From: Anaerolineales bacterium
GTDB lineage: Bacteria > Chloroflexota > Anaerolineae > Anaerolineales > Villigracilaceae
Direction of reading: 5' to 3'
Assembly: GCA_020851785.1 (NCBI GenBank)
Contig: JADZCC010000079.1
Location: forward strand, 30,082 to 94,081
Length of the DNA: 64,000 nt
Shown: positions 24,309-32,115 of the stretch, piece by piece
Layout of the letters: every line of letters begins with the position of its first letter
How positions within the stretch are numbered: position 1 is the first letter of the stretch
Made by a program: the position numbers and the translations under genes
Notes under the pieces: model-generated
What the model saw: the letters and a program-made list of their open reading frames with translations, nothing else
Told to the model about the DNA's origin: nothing
The model's database searches: none

Positions 24309-25796
24309 ATGAACTTAATCCGGACTTTCTTTCGTACGTTAAGCGTTGAGCGTCTGTGGGGAATTGCAATTTTGTTTTGCATTTTCATCTATGTCAACAC
24401 GCAACCCATTTTGCCGTATGATTTCTGGTTGCACATCGCCAGCGGCCGAGAGATCGTTACAACTGCATCCATCCCCACTGTGGATACCTTCTCTTACACC
24501 CGCGCTGGAACTCCGTTTACGTCCGCTTCTGCATACTGGTTGATGCAAATCGTCATGTACTGGATTTATGAATTCGGCGGCGGCGCGCTGGTAGTCGTTT
24601 GCCAAAGTTTGGCCATTACCGCCGCGTATGCGATCCTGTTCTTCATCAGCGTTCAGACCTCGCAAAACTTTCGCGCTTCGGCCGTGGGCCTGGCCTTCGC
24701 CGTCCTCTTTGGATATGGAAATTGGAACGTCCGTCCGCAAACGCTGGCGTATTTGTTAAGCGCGCTTTTACTGCTCGCCCTGTATCAGTATAGAAAAGGC
24801 CATGGCTGGCGCTGGCTGATTCTTCCGCCCATCTTATTAATGATCTGGGTTAATTCGCACCCATCCTTTCCGCTAGGGTTGCTGATCCTCGGCTGTTGGG
24901 CGTTTGAAACCTTGGCTGAAGCTTTCAAATCAGGCGAGTGGAAAAAAATCCAGGCGCCGTTCCTCGTTGGGTTGGCCGCCAGCGCCGCCTGCCTGCTCAG
25001 CCCGTATGGGCTCAAAATCGGGGCGTACGTTTTCAACCTGATCAGCGCTTCGGACATCTCCAGCTACATTATCGAATGGCGCCCCCCTTCTTTTGAAACT
25101 ACTTATGGAGCGGCATTCTTAATCGGCTTATGCGTGAGCGCGGTTTTCTTCATTGCTTCCATCAAAAAAATATCCTGGATGGAAATCCTGCTTTTTCTAA
25201 TCTTCGGCTGGCTGGGGTTAAAGTATATTCGCGGCGCGGTCTGGTTCGGGATCGTTACTGCTCCCTTGTTATCCCAAATTTTTGCCAGGTTTATACCGCT
25301 TCAAAACGTTCCAGAAAGCAAAAGCGCCAATTTCATCAACCGCGCCTTGTTTTTCTTCCTGCTAACGATTGCCCTTTTGTCTCTGCCATATTTCAAGGCG
25401 CTCTTGCCATTTTCAGAAGAGAAATCGGGGGTCCTCTCGGCGGAAACGCCCATCTCCGCCGTCGAATTTATCAAAACCCAGCGTCTGCGCGGAAACATCT
25501 TTCACGCGGCAGATTTCAGCAGTTATCTGATGTGGGCCGGGCAACCTGAATACCCGGTGTTCATTGACTTGCGTTTTGACACAACCCTCTATCCCCTCAG
25601 TTTATGGGACGAGTACGCCGCAATCAGCGCCGCCCGGCCGGGCTGGGAGGAAAAACTGGCCAGCTATCAGGTCAATACTTTATTGCTTTCGCCGAAAGAC
25701 CAGCCCGAACTAATCCAAGCCGCAGGCCAATCGCAAGCCTGGAAAATCGTCTATCAGGATGAGATTTCCATAGTTTTCACAAAACAGCCTGAATAA
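24309..25796 (+). CDS. Large polytopic membrane protein, unknown function
   Basis: A 495-residue protein with about eleven hydrophobic segments and short loops. The first outer loop contains PYDFWLHIASGREIV, with an acidic residue close to the membrane, as in GT-C enzymes and related families. A soluble C-terminal domain begins around residue 390. I recognise the type as a conserved Chloroflexota membrane protein without a defined function, possibly a glycosyltransferase-like or oligosaccharyl-transferase-like enzyme. TATAAT at 24297-24302 lies 6 nt before ATG, with no ribosome binding site. Confidence 0.7.
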   Translation: MNLIRTFFRTLSVERLWGIAILFCIFIYVNTQPILPYDFWLHIASGREIVTTASIPTVDTFSYTRAGTPFTSASAYWLMQIVMYWIYEFGGGALVVVCQSLAITAAYAILFFISVQTSQNFRASAVGLAFAVLFGYGNWNVRPQTLAYLLSALLLLALYQYRKGHGWRWLILPPILLMIWVNSHPSFPLGLLILGCWAFETLAEAFKSGEWKKIQAPFLVGLAASAACLLSPYGLKIGAYVFNLISASDISSYIIEWRPPSFETTYGAAFLIGLCVSAVFFIASIKKISWMEILLFLIFGWLGLKYIRGAVWFGIVTAPLLSQIFARFIPLQNVPESKSANFINRALFFFLLTIALLSLPYFKALLPFSEEKSGVLSAETPISAVEFIKTQRLRGNIFHAADFSSYLMWAGQPEYPVFIDLRFDTTLYPLSLWDEYAAISAARPGWEEKLASYQVNTLLLSPKDQPELIQAAGQSQAWKIVYQDEISIVFTKQPE

Positions 25797-25804
25797 AAAT
25801 AACC

Positions 25805-25923
25805 ATGACTTACGCAAAACCCCAAGACCAAGCCGCAAATTTCGCTAATTCACGCGAATTGTTTTTAAAAATTAGCGAAATTCGCGTAATTCGCGGCAAA
25901 AGATTTTGATCTGCGTAAGTCAT
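25805..25923. mobile_element. MITE-like palindromic element, copy A
   Basis: Bounded by perfect 12-bp terminal inverted repeats ATGACTTACGCA and TGCGTAAGTCAT. The interior is itself a long palindrome with CGCTAATTCACGCGAATT and AATTAGCGAAATTCGCG. It is 119 bp long, has no reading frame, and its second copy at 52155-52296 is about 95% identical outside a 23-bp insertion. This is the profile of a non-autonomous transposable element; the transposase is not in the window. Confidence 0.8.
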
Positions 25924-25930
25924 GAATAAC

Positions 25931-26012
25931 TAAATTGGACGCGGAAAAAACCACCTTTTCATATCCGCGTTTTCCGCGTAAATTCGCGTCCCAAAAGAAA
26001 AGTGTCGGATGG
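25931..26012. repeat. Dispersed repeat, inverted copy
   Basis: Reads TAAATTGGACGCGG, TCCGCGTTTTCCGCG and CGCGTCCCAAAAGAAAAG, the reverse complement of the repeat at 4765-4863. It starts 7 bp after the MITE-like element. The rest of the 276-bp gap before the first pilin gene holds only a terminator. Confidence 0.7.
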
Positions 26013-26023
26013 CTAGAAAAAAT

Positions 26024-26055
26024 AAAAACTCCCACCTTTGCAGATGGGAGTTTTT
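26024..26055 (-). terminator. Terminator after the first pilin gene
   Basis: ACTCCCA (26028-26034) pairs with TGGGAGT (26045-26051), flanked by A5 and T5. It lies 18 bp after the first pilin stop on the minus strand. Confidence 0.8.
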
Positions 26056-26072
26056 ATCAATTCAATAAAGAA

Positions 26073-26219
26073 TTAGAGGGAGCTGTTGATCGTGGAGAAT
26101 ACGGAACCGATTTTGGGGCCGAGAATGGTCAACGCGGCAATAACAACGATAGCAACCAAAACGAGAATCAAAGCGTATTCAACGAGACCTTGTCCTTTTT
26201 CCTTGGGGGCGAATAACAT
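26073..26219 (-). CDS. Flp/Fap-type class IVb pilin, copy 1
   Basis: A 48-residue protein whose translation reads MLFAPKEKGQGLVEYALILV and then VLVAIVVIAALTILGPKI. It has the Flp pilin layout: a short basic leader (KEKGQ, likely cleaved after Gly by a prepilin peptidase), the conserved Glu five residues after the cleavage site (GLVEYALI), a single hydrophobic helix, and a short polar tail. These are assembled into thin adhesive fibres by Tad machinery. No tad or prepilin peptidase gene is in the window. AAAGGAG precedes the ATG, unlike the leaderless genes nearby. Protein identical to copy 2. Confidence 0.92.
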   Translation of the reverse strand: MLFAPKEKGQGLVEYALILVLVAIVVIAALTILGPKIGSVFSTINSSL

Positions 26220-26271
26220 GGGATATTTCTCCTTTCTCATAAATTTCCTGCGGAATTACAGGATTGCTTTT

Positions 26272-26299
26272 ATTTTACACAATCTGGGCTAATTTTCAA
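26272..26299 (-). promoter_or_regulatory. Promoter of pilin copy 1
   Basis: On the minus strand TTGAAA (26299-26294) and TAAAAT (26277-26272) are separated by 16 bp. Same layout as the copy 2 promoter. Confidence 0.7.
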
Positions 26300-26319
26300 G
26301 CCCTGGAACTTACTTTTCT

Positions 26320-26333
26320 TAACATTTATGTTA
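26320..26333 (-). promoter_or_regulatory. Conserved palindrome upstream of pilin copy 1
   Basis: TAACATTTATGTTA: arms TAACAT and ATGTTA around TT. It lies about 20 bp upstream of the -35 box. The same 14-mer sits the same distance upstream of the copy 2 promoter (26632-26645). An activator or repressor site is likely; the protein is unknown. Confidence 0.65.
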
Positions 26334-26377
26334 GTCTTACAAGAATGAAAACTGGTTCATTCTCTAGCCTGCCCGGA

Positions 26378-26524
26378 TTAGAGGGAGCTATTGATGGTGG
26401 AGAACACAGAGCCGATTTTCGGGCCGAGGATGGTCAACGCGGCGATAACAACAATAGCAACCAAAACGAGAATTAATGCGTATTCAACCAAACCTTGTCC
26501 TTTTTCTTTAGGGGCAAATAACAT
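26378..26524 (-). CDS. Flp/Fap-type pilin, copy 2
   Basis: A 48-residue pilin identical in amino-acid sequence to copy 1, although many synonymous bases differ (for example GCC-CCC versus GCC-CCT early in the gene). The identity with silent divergence indicates selection on the protein. Same leader, Glu and helix. GAAAGGAG precedes the ATG. It has its own promoter and upstream palindrome, so each copy can be expressed separately. Confidence 0.92.
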   Translation of the reverse strand: MLFAPKEKGQGLVEYALILVLVAIVVIAALTILGPKIGSVFSTINSSL

Positions 26525-26582
26525 GAGTTTTTTCTCCTTTCTTCAAAATTTTCTGCAAACTGCTTACTACAGAATTTCTATC

Positions 26583-26610
26583 ATTTTACGCGCTCTCTGT
26601 AATTTTGCAA
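26583..26610 (-). promoter_or_regulatory. Promoter of pilin copy 2
   Basis: On the minus strand TTGCAA (26610-26605), 16-bp spacer, TAAAAT (26588-26583). It parallels the promoter of copy 1. Confidence 0.7.
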
Positions 26611-26631
26611 GACCTAAAGCGCCTTTTTCCC

Positions 26632-26645
26632 TAACATTTATGTTA
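26632..26645 (-). promoter_or_regulatory. Conserved palindrome upstream of pilin copy 2
   Basis: TAACATTTATGTTA, identical to the palindrome at 26320-26333 and at the same distance from the promoter. Copy 3 has no equivalent that I can find. Confidence 0.65.
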
Positions 26646-26671
26646 GCCTTACAGGGATGCAAGCCGTCCAA

Positions 26672-26818
26672 CTAGAGCGAATTGTTGACACTACTAAAAA
26701 TTGAGCCGATCTTGGGGCCGAGGATGGTTAACGCGGCAATCACAACGACAGCGACTAAAACCAGAATTAAAGCGTATTCCACCAGGCCCTGTCCCTTTTC
26801 TCGAACTGCAAATAACAT
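26672..26818 (-). CDS. Flp/Fap-type pilin, copy 3 (divergent)
   Basis: A 48-residue pilin that differs from the other two at about eight positions: the leader reads MLFAVREKGQ, the helix has VVVIAAL and the tail reads SIFSSVNNSL. The conserved Glu and the Gly before it are kept. It is the first of the three in transcription direction. GGAAAGGAGGT precedes its ATG. The upstream region has TTGCAG in place of the -35 but no clear shared palindrome, so its control may differ. It may be a minor pilin. Confidence 0.9.
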   Translation of the reverse strand: MLFAVREKGQGLVEYALILVLVAVVVIAALTILGPKIGSIFSSVNNSL

Positions 26819-26967
26819 CAAAAACACCTCCTTTCCATAAGAAAATAAAGAACAATCTCATTCTACACTTAAGCGATTATTTTCCACCATACAATTCTGC
26901 AAGCCCGCTAAAAAATCCATTGACAAATTTGCAACTTTTCCCAAGTTTTTTGTGGTTTAATTTGCCC

Positions 26968-28242
26968 ATGTTAATTCACTCCGCCTCCCAACTCCTCACC
27001 CTGAAAGGCGGCCCGCAACGCGGGAAAGCCCTGGGGACTTTGAACATCATCAGCGATGGCGCCGTCGTCATTCAGGATGGAAAAATCGTCGCCGTTGGCG
27101 GAAGCGAGGAATTAAAATCCGCTTACCCGCAAGAACCGCGCATGGATGCCGGTCAGCGGGTGATTCTGCCCGGGTTTGTAGACCCACATACCCACTTAAT
27201 TTGGGCGGGCGATCGCGCCAACGAATTTGAACTCAAAATGTCCGGCGTTCCCTATCTCGACATCCTCGCCCAGGGCGGCGGAATTTTGTCCACAGTGAAA
27301 GCCACACGCACCGCCAGCCTCGAAACGCTCATCGCCCAAACCCGCCCGCGCCTGTTCAGCATGTTTGCGCACGGCACCACCACCGCCGAAGCGAAAACCG
27401 GCTATGGCTTACAAACTGCAACCGAACTCCGCCTGCTCAAAGCCCTCCTCGCCCTCAACGACGAAAGCCCGCTCGAACTGGCCATCACCTTCCTCGGCGC
27501 GCACGCCATCCCCGCCGAATACAAAGACAACCCGCAAGGCTACACAGACGAAGTGACGAACACCATGCTCCCCACGCTTAAAGAATGGTGGCAGACTCAC
27601 GCCCCGAACCTGCCCCCGCCTTTTGTGGATGTCTTCTGCGAAACCAAAGCCTTCACGCTCGAACAGTCGCGACAAATCCTAACCCAGGCCGGGTCGCTGG
27701 GATTCCCGCTCAAAATCCACGCGGACGAATTCGACAACCTCGGCGGCGCTTCGCTTGCCGCAGAATTAGGCGCCGCCTCAGCCGATCATCTGGTCAAAAC
27801 TTCCGACGCAGACATTCAGGCCCTCGCCAAATCCGATACTGTGGCTGTCGCTTTACCTTGCACGCCCTTTGGGCTGGCCGAAAGAGACTATACCCCCGCT
27901 GGAAAAATCCTCTCAGCCGGGGGTCTGCTGGCCCTGGCCACCGACTGCAACCCCGGCACCTCCTGGAACGAATCGATGCAAATGGCCCTGGCTCTCGCCT
28001 GCCGCTATATGAAATTAACGCCCGCCCAGGCCATCGCCGCGGCCACGATCAACGCCGCCCACGCCATCCGCAGAGCAGAGACAATCGGCTCCATCGAAGT
28101 TGGCAAACAAGCCGATTTGTTAATCCTCGCCGTGGAAGACTATCGCCAACTCGGCTATCGCTATGGAAGCAACCTGGTCAAAAAGGTCATCAAACGCGGA
28201 AGAATTTATTCGGTAGATACGGGCTACCATCAACACGCCTGA
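26968..28242 (+). CDS. hutI: Imidazolonepropionase
   Basis: A 424-residue amidohydrolase of histidine degradation: it opens imidazolone propionate to N-formimino-glutamate. Metal ligands are visible in DPHTHLIWAGDR, then the helix GGGILSTVKATR, HADEFDN with the third-strand His, and the C-terminal ATDCNPGTS with the Asp. The start at 26968 is chosen because TTTAAT (26956-26961) lies 6 nt before ATG; in-frame codons upstream belong to the antisense of the pilin. No hutH, hutU or classic hutG is in the window. Confidence 0.95.
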   Translation: MLIHSASQLLTLKGGPQRGKALGTLNIISDGAVVIQDGKIVAVGGSEELKSAYPQEPRMDAGQRVILPGFVDPHTHLIWAGDRANEFELKMSGVPYLDILAQGGGILSTVKATRTASLETLIAQTRPRLFSMFAHGTTTAEAKTGYGLQTATELRLLKALLALNDESPLELAITFLGAHAIPAEYKDNPQGYTDEVTNTMLPTLKEWWQTHAPNLPPPFVDVFCETKAFTLEQSRQILTQAGSLGFPLKIHADEFDNLGGASLAAELGAASADHLVKTSDADIQALAKSDTVAVALPCTPFGLAERDYTPAGKILSAGGLLALATDCNPGTSWNESMQMALALACRYMKLTPAQAIAAATINAAHAIRRAETIGSIEVGKQADLLILAVEDYRQLGYRYGSNLVKKVIKRGRIYSVDTGYHQHA

Positions 28243-28259
28243 AAACGAGAACGCTTCTC

Positions 28260-29168
28260 ATGGACTTAATCCCCATCGCGCGCGACATTGTGCTGGATCA
28301 CATCCCCGAACTGGTGCTGGTGATTGACGCGCACGACCGCATCCTCGACGCCAATCTCAAACTGGAAAAATGGTTGGGGAAATCGAAAGAAGAAATCATC
28401 GGGCGCGACCCGCTGGAAGTGTTTGGAGCCTGGCCCAAATTCCTAAATCGCATCCTCTTTGCCACTGAGGAGACGAAACAAGAAATTGAAATTAGCGGCA
28501 AACCGCCCACCACGCTGGAATTAATCGTCATGCCCATCTTTGACGAACAAACGGAAGCGCTCAGCGGCCGCGTGATTGTGGCTCACGACATTACCGAACG
28601 AAAATTACTGGAAAATCATCTCAGCCAACTCATGCAAAAATTAAAAGAACAAGCCATCCGCGACCCGCTCACTGGCGTCTTCAACCGCCGCTTTTTTGCA
28701 GAAGCGCTGGATAAGGAAATTGCCCAAGCCACGCGCGAGCAGGATACGCTTTCGATTGTCATGCTGGATATGGATCACTTCAAGAAAATCAACGATACGC
28801 ACGGGCATCCCTGCGGCGACGAAGCGCTTCAAAGCCTGGCGAATTTTCTCCTTGAAAATTCACGAGAAGGGGATATTATCTGCAGGTATGGCGGCGAAGA
28901 ATTTGTGATCCTCATGCCGCGCGCTTCGGAAGCGGACGCTTACGAAAAGGCCGAAGGCTGGCGGCGCGAATTTGGCCGTAAACGTTTTGGCTCTGAGGCT
29001 CGGGCGTTTCGCGTCAGCTTTTCGGCAGGCGTGGCAAACTTCCCGAAGCATGGAGCGAATGGCACAGCCCTGTTACGCGCGGCCGACTCGGCTTTATATC
29101 AATCCAAAAGCCATGGCCGCAATCAAATCACCTTATATAAACAAATGGAGCAAAAAAATGCAAATTGA
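28260..29168 (+). CDS. PAS-GGDEF diguanylate cyclase
   Basis: A 302-residue protein: N-terminal PAS domain (about residues 10-120), then a GGDEF domain with DPLTGVFNRRFF, LDMDHFKKINDTHGH and the active GGEEF signature. REGD five residues upstream matches the RxxD inhibitory site, so product inhibition by c-di-GMP is expected. Its end overlaps the arginase start by 11 bp. It makes c-di-GMP, probably in answer to a signal sensed by the PAS domain. The PilZ protein at 49.4 kb could be an effector. Confidence 0.93.
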   Translation: MDLIPIARDIVLDHIPELVLVIDAHDRILDANLKLEKWLGKSKEEIIGRDPLEVFGAWPKFLNRILFATEETKQEIEISGKPPTTLELIVMPIFDEQTEALSGRVIVAHDITERKLLENHLSQLMQKLKEQAIRDPLTGVFNRRFFAEALDKEIAQATREQDTLSIVMLDMDHFKKINDTHGHPCGDEALQSLANFLLENSREGDIICRYGGEEFVILMPRASEADAYEKAEGWRREFGRKRFGSEARAFRVSFSAGVANFPKHGANGTALLRAADSALYQSKSHGRNQITLYKQMEQKNAN

Positions 29169-30060
29169 TCTAATCGGAGTTCCGATTGACCTGGGCGCAG
29201 ACCGTCGCGGAGTGGACATGGGCCCCAGCGCCATCCGCTATTCACAACTGCAACCCAAACTGGAAGAACTCGGCTACACCGTGCAGGACAACGGCAACAT
29301 CGAAGTGGCCATCGCGGAAACTTGCAAAATCACCAATCCCAAATTGAAATATCTGGATTGCATTATCCCCATGTCGCGCCGTGTGGCCGGAGCTGTGGCC
29401 ACCTCGCTTCAAGCTGGGAACTTTCCATTGGTATTGGGCGGGGATCACAGCCTTTCGCTTGGGTCTGTACGCGGCGCGGCCAAAAATCGCAAACTGGGCG
29501 TGATCTGGCTGGACGCTCATGCAGATTTCAACACCGATAAAACCACGCCTTCGGGCAACATTCACGGGATGCCGCTGGCGGCGCTGGCTGGGCTGGGCGA
29601 CCCGCGACTTGTCCAATTATGGGAGGAAGCCGTCCCGGCCGTGGACCCCAGAAAAATTGCAATCATCGGCGCGCGCGACCTGGATGCAGGCGAAAAAGCC
29701 AACCTCAAAGAGGCGGGCGCCATGGTGATGGGCATGGAGCAAATTGACCGTTACGGCATGGTGCATGTCATGGAAAAAGCGCTGGAGCATATCAGCCGCG
29801 ACGTGGATGGCATTTATCTCTCGCTCGATCTGGACGCGCTTGACCCCAAACATGCGCCAGGCGTTGGCACGCCGGTTCCGGCTGGGTTGACCGAACGCGA
29901 AGCGCATTTAGCTTGCGAAATGATCGCCGAAACCAACCAATTAATTGGCATGGACGTGGTGGAAGTCAACCCAATCCTCGACACGCAAAATCAAACCGCA
30001 AAACTGGCAGTAGCGTTCGTCCTTTCTGCATTGGGGCGCCGCATTTGGAGCGGGCAATAA
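29158..30060 (+). CDS. rocF: Arginase
   Basis: A 300-residue arginase that hydrolyses arginine to ornithine and urea. Key parts: [16 protein letters not shown] near the N-terminus, [43 protein letters not shown] and the metal-binding Asp/His set, and GMDVVEVNP. The [12 protein letters not shown] and [10 protein letters not shown] forms are those of true arginases rather than agmatinases or formimidoylglutamase. GGAGC precedes ATG 29158, which overlaps the cyclase stop. The proximity to hutI is noted but the fit to formiminoglutamase is weaker. Confidence 0.93.
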   Translation: MQIDLIGVPIDLGADRRGVDMGPSAIRYSQLQPKLEELGYTVQDNGNIEVAIAETCKITNPKLKYLDCIIPMSRRVAGAVATSLQAGNFPLVLGGDHSLSLGSVRGAAKNRKLGVIWLDAHADFNTDKTTPSGNIHGMPLAALAGLGDPRLVQLWEEAVPAVDPRKIAIIGARDLDAGEKANLKEAGAMVMGMEQIDRYGMVHVMEKALEHISRDVDGIYLSLDLDALDPKHAPGVGTPVPAGLTEREAHLACEMIAETNQLIGMDVVEVNPILDTQNQTAKLAVAFVLSALGRRIWSGQ

Positions 30061-30831
30061 ATGAAACCTACGCTGGCAGAGATTGAAGAACTGGCGCGCA
30101 ACGCCGGAGCGATTTTGCGCGAACGCTACAATCAGGAACATGAGATTCAGTACAAAGGCGAAATTGATTTGGTAACTGAAGCCGATCACGCTTCTGAAAA
30201 ATATTTATTGGATGAAATCAACGCCCGCTTCCCCGGCGGGCATATCTTTGCGGAGGAAAGCGGAGAAATTCAAGGCGCGGATGAAGCGATTTGGTACATC
30301 GACCCGCTGGATGGAACGGTCAATTACGCGCATCAGATTCCCATCTTTTGCGTGTCCATCGCTTTCGCTTCGCGCGGGACCCTGGAACTGGGCGCGGTTT
30401 ACGATCCACTCCTCAACGAGATGTTTTCCGCCGAACGCGGGCAAGGCGCATGGCTCAACGGCAAGCCGCTTTGCGTTTCAAAAACCAGCGAGTTGAAAAA
30501 AAGCCTGCTGGTGACCGGCTTTCCCTATGACACCTGGAATACGCCGCGCAACAACTTTGACTATTTCATTAAACTCTGCAAACTGACGCAGGGCGTGCGC
30601 CGCCTTGGCTCCGCCGCGCTGGATGGTTGCTATGTGGCCGCGGGCCGTTTTGACGGCTTTTGGGAATTGTCGCTGAAACCCTGGGATGTGGCCGCGGCCG
30701 CTTTGATCGCGCAAGAGGCCGGGGCAAAAGTTTCCAAAGTGGATGGAAGCGCGGATTTTCTCTCCGCCCCCATTTCGTTTTTGGCCGCTACGCCGCAAAT
30801 TTACGAAGCTCTGCGGGAAGCCCTGGAATAA
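30061..30831 (+). CDS. Inositol-monophosphatase family protein
   Basis: A 256-residue protein with the family motifs EESG near residue 65, WYIDPLDGTVNYAH (metal-binding Asp pair) and SLKPWDVAAAALIAQEAGAKV. It could hydrolyse inositol phosphate, fructose bisphosphate or a similar sugar phosphate. The ATG directly follows the arginase stop. Only 5 bp separate it from the convergent deacetylase gene, and no terminator was found there. Confidence 0.9.
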   Translation: MKPTLAEIEELARNAGAILRERYNQEHEIQYKGEIDLVTEADHASEKYLLDEINARFPGGHIFAEESGEIQGADEAIWYIDPLDGTVNYAHQIPIFCVSIAFASRGTLELGAVYDPLLNEMFSAERGQGAWLNGKPLCVSKTSELKKSLLVTGFPYDTWNTPRNNFDYFIKLCKLTQGVRRLGSAALDGCYVAAGRFDGFWELSLKPWDVAAAALIAQEAGAKVSKVDGSADFLSAPISFLAATPQIYEALREALE

Positions 30832-30836
30832 TCCGC

Positions 30837-31646
30837 TTATGGCGCAACGCCCGGCTGTAACTCCCCGCCCAGCGCTTCGTCCACCGTTTTAATCGTCAAC
30901 CCGTTATTGGTTTGTTGCTGACCCAGCCATTCGGCAAACTTGACAAACGTCTCATACTCCACCGCATATTGGTCGCACCCAGCGCAAACGTGATGGAAGA
31001 TAAAGATGGCCCAGCCCCCGCCGCCTGCTTCCACGTCGCGCACATAGCGCATCATTTTTGAAAAGGTCGTATCCTGCACGATAAACGGCATGGCTTTCAA
31101 AGCGAAGGGCGCGGCCGGGGGCAGGCTTTCTGGCCCGTCGGCCACGGTGCGGGCGCTGTTATACCCGCAGTCTTGAACAACCTGACGAACTTGCGCATCG
31201 TGATAGCCATACGGGTAGGCAAACGAGGTTGCCTTAAACCCATAGCTCAGTAAATTCAAGCGATCCTGGCAAATTTCTTTTCGTAACTCTTCAACGGACA
31301 AGTTGACGAGTTTGGTATGGTTCAGAGTATGCCCGCCAATTTCATTTCCATCTGCGTATAAATCTTTCACTTGCGCTTCAGTCAAGAAGCCATCCTGACC
31401 CAGTTTTCCGCTAATCACGTAGAACGTGGCGCGTAAGTTGTTGGCTTTCAACGTCTCGCGGATGAGATAGTTATCCGCATCGCCGTCGTCAAAAGTCAGC
31501 GAGACGGTGGTATTAAAGTAGGAAAGGCTTTGTTTGGTTGGCGTAGCAGGCTGAGGCGCAGACGTGGAAGCGTTGGCGCGACAGCCCAATAGAAGAAAAG
31601 CGCAAAGAATAAAGTTGATGATTTTTTTGGGGGGATGAAAATTCAT
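30837..31646 (-). CDS. Polysaccharide deacetylase lipoprotein
   Basis: A 269-residue NodB-type esterase with a lipoprotein signal: KKIINFILCAFLLLGCRANA, cleaved before Cys. The catalytic site shows TFDDGDADNY (metal Asp and base), GHTLNHTKL (HxxxH zinc ligands) and AYPYG. It probably deacetylates an envelope or exopolysaccharide outside the membrane. Positioned just after the tRNA genes on the minus strand. Confidence 0.9.
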   Translation of the reverse strand: MNFHPPKKIINFILCAFLLLGCRANASTSAPQPATPTKQSLSYFNTTVSLTFDDGDADNYLIRETLKANNLRATFYVISGKLGQDGFLTEAQVKDLYADGNEIGGHTLNHTKLVNLSVEELRKEICQDRLNLLSYGFKATSFAYPYGYHDAQVRQVVQDCGYNSARTVADGPESLPPAAPFALKAMPFIVQDTTFSKMMRYVRDVEAGGGGWAIFIFHHVCAGCDQYAVEYETFVKFAEWLGQQQTNNGLTIKTVDEALGGELQPGVAP

Positions 31647-31652
31647 AAAAAG

Positions 31653-31725
31653 TGGGCCCGGTAGGATTCGAACCTACGACCAAGCGATTATGAGTCGCCT
31701 GCGCTAACCGCTGCGCCACGGGCCC
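31653..31725 (-). tRNA. tRNA with CAT anticodon, most likely Ile2
   Basis: Full cloverleaf: acceptor GGGCCCG with CGGGCCC, anticodon loop CTCATAA in an arm GGCGA/TCGCT, T arm GTAGG/CCTAC, discriminator A, no encoded CCA. The arm plus flanking AGCAGGCGACTCATAATCG closely resembles the Escherichia coli tRNA-Ile2, whose CAU is converted by TilS to read AUA. Elongator Met is the alternative. Confidence 0.8.
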
Positions 31726-31804
31726 GGATGCCTTGAAAGAAAAAAGTTGCAAGTTGAAAGCTCCAAACCAACGCTTGAACCTTTGACCTGCAACCTTCAA
31801 TCAG

Positions 31805-31876
31805 AGCGGGAGATGGGATTCGAACCCACGAATATCAGCTTGGAAGGCTGACGCCTTACCACTTGGCGACTCCCGC
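31805..31876 (-). tRNA. tRNA-Gly (TCC)
   Basis: Cloverleaf with acceptor GCGGGAG/CTCCCGC, anticodon loop TTCCAAG (anticodon TCC), D arm and T arm complete, discriminator T, no encoded CCA. Confidence 0.93.
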
Positions 31877-31926
31877 AATGCGAACGGGCTAGATTTTACT
31901 TGCAGGTTACTTCATCGTCAAGCGCC

Positions 31927-31955
31927 TTGACCGTGCCTAAAGAGTACAGTAAAAT
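31927..31955 (+). promoter_or_regulatory. Promoter of tRNA-Arg
   Basis: TTGACC (31927-31932), 17-bp spacer, TAAAAT (31950-31955), expected start near 31962, about 12 nt before the tRNA. Confidence 0.75.
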
Positions 31956-31973
31956 ACCAGCCGCTCAAGTAAC

Positions 31974-32047
31974 GCCCTCGTAGCTCAGTGGATTAGAGCG
32001 CTTGCTTGCGGAGCAATAGGTCGCAGGTTCGAGTCCTGCCGAGGGCA
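31974..32047 (+). tRNA. tRNA-Arg (GCG)
   Basis: Cloverleaf with acceptor GCCCTCG/CGAGGGC, D arm GCTC/GAGC, anticodon loop TTGCGGA giving GCG, variable AGGTC, T arm GCAGG/CCTGC, discriminator A, no encoded CCA. The first anticodon-stem pair is C-T, a mismatch. Most bacteria read CGN arginine codons with ACG (edited to ICG); a GCG version reads CGC and CGU directly and is unusual. Confidence 0.85.
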
Positions 32048-32050
32048 CAA

Positions 32051-32081
32051 AACAGGAATGCACAGCATTCCTGTTTTTTTA
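32051..32081 (+). terminator. Terminator after tRNA-Arg
   Basis: ACAGGAATGC (32052-32061), loop ACA, GCATTCCTGT (32065-32074), then seven T residues. Confidence 0.9.
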
Positions 32082-32115
32082 TTCGGCGCAAACGCTTATC
32101 CTTTATAATTCGCCC

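Noticed and set aside
25935..26675. Plus-strand open frames across the pilin array
   Set aside because: They are antisense to three clear Flp pilin genes with ribosome binding sites and shared promoters; the frames lack any family signature.
26701..26967. N-terminal extension of imidazolonepropionase
   Set aside because: The extra frame is antisense to pilin copy 3, and a TTTAAT lies 6 nt before the ATG at 26968, which gives the normal family length.
27585..28259. N-terminal extension of the diguanylate cyclase
   Set aside because: It overlaps hutI in another frame; the PAS domain begins after the ATG at 28260.
29158..30060. Formimidoylglutamase (hutG) beside hutI
   Set aside because: [12 protein letters not shown] and [10 protein letters not shown] are the arginase forms; a hutG role is not supported by motifs.
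31653..31725. Elongator tRNA-Met
   Set aside because: The arm and flanks resemble tRNA-Ile2 more closely, although the CAT anticodon alone cannot separate them.
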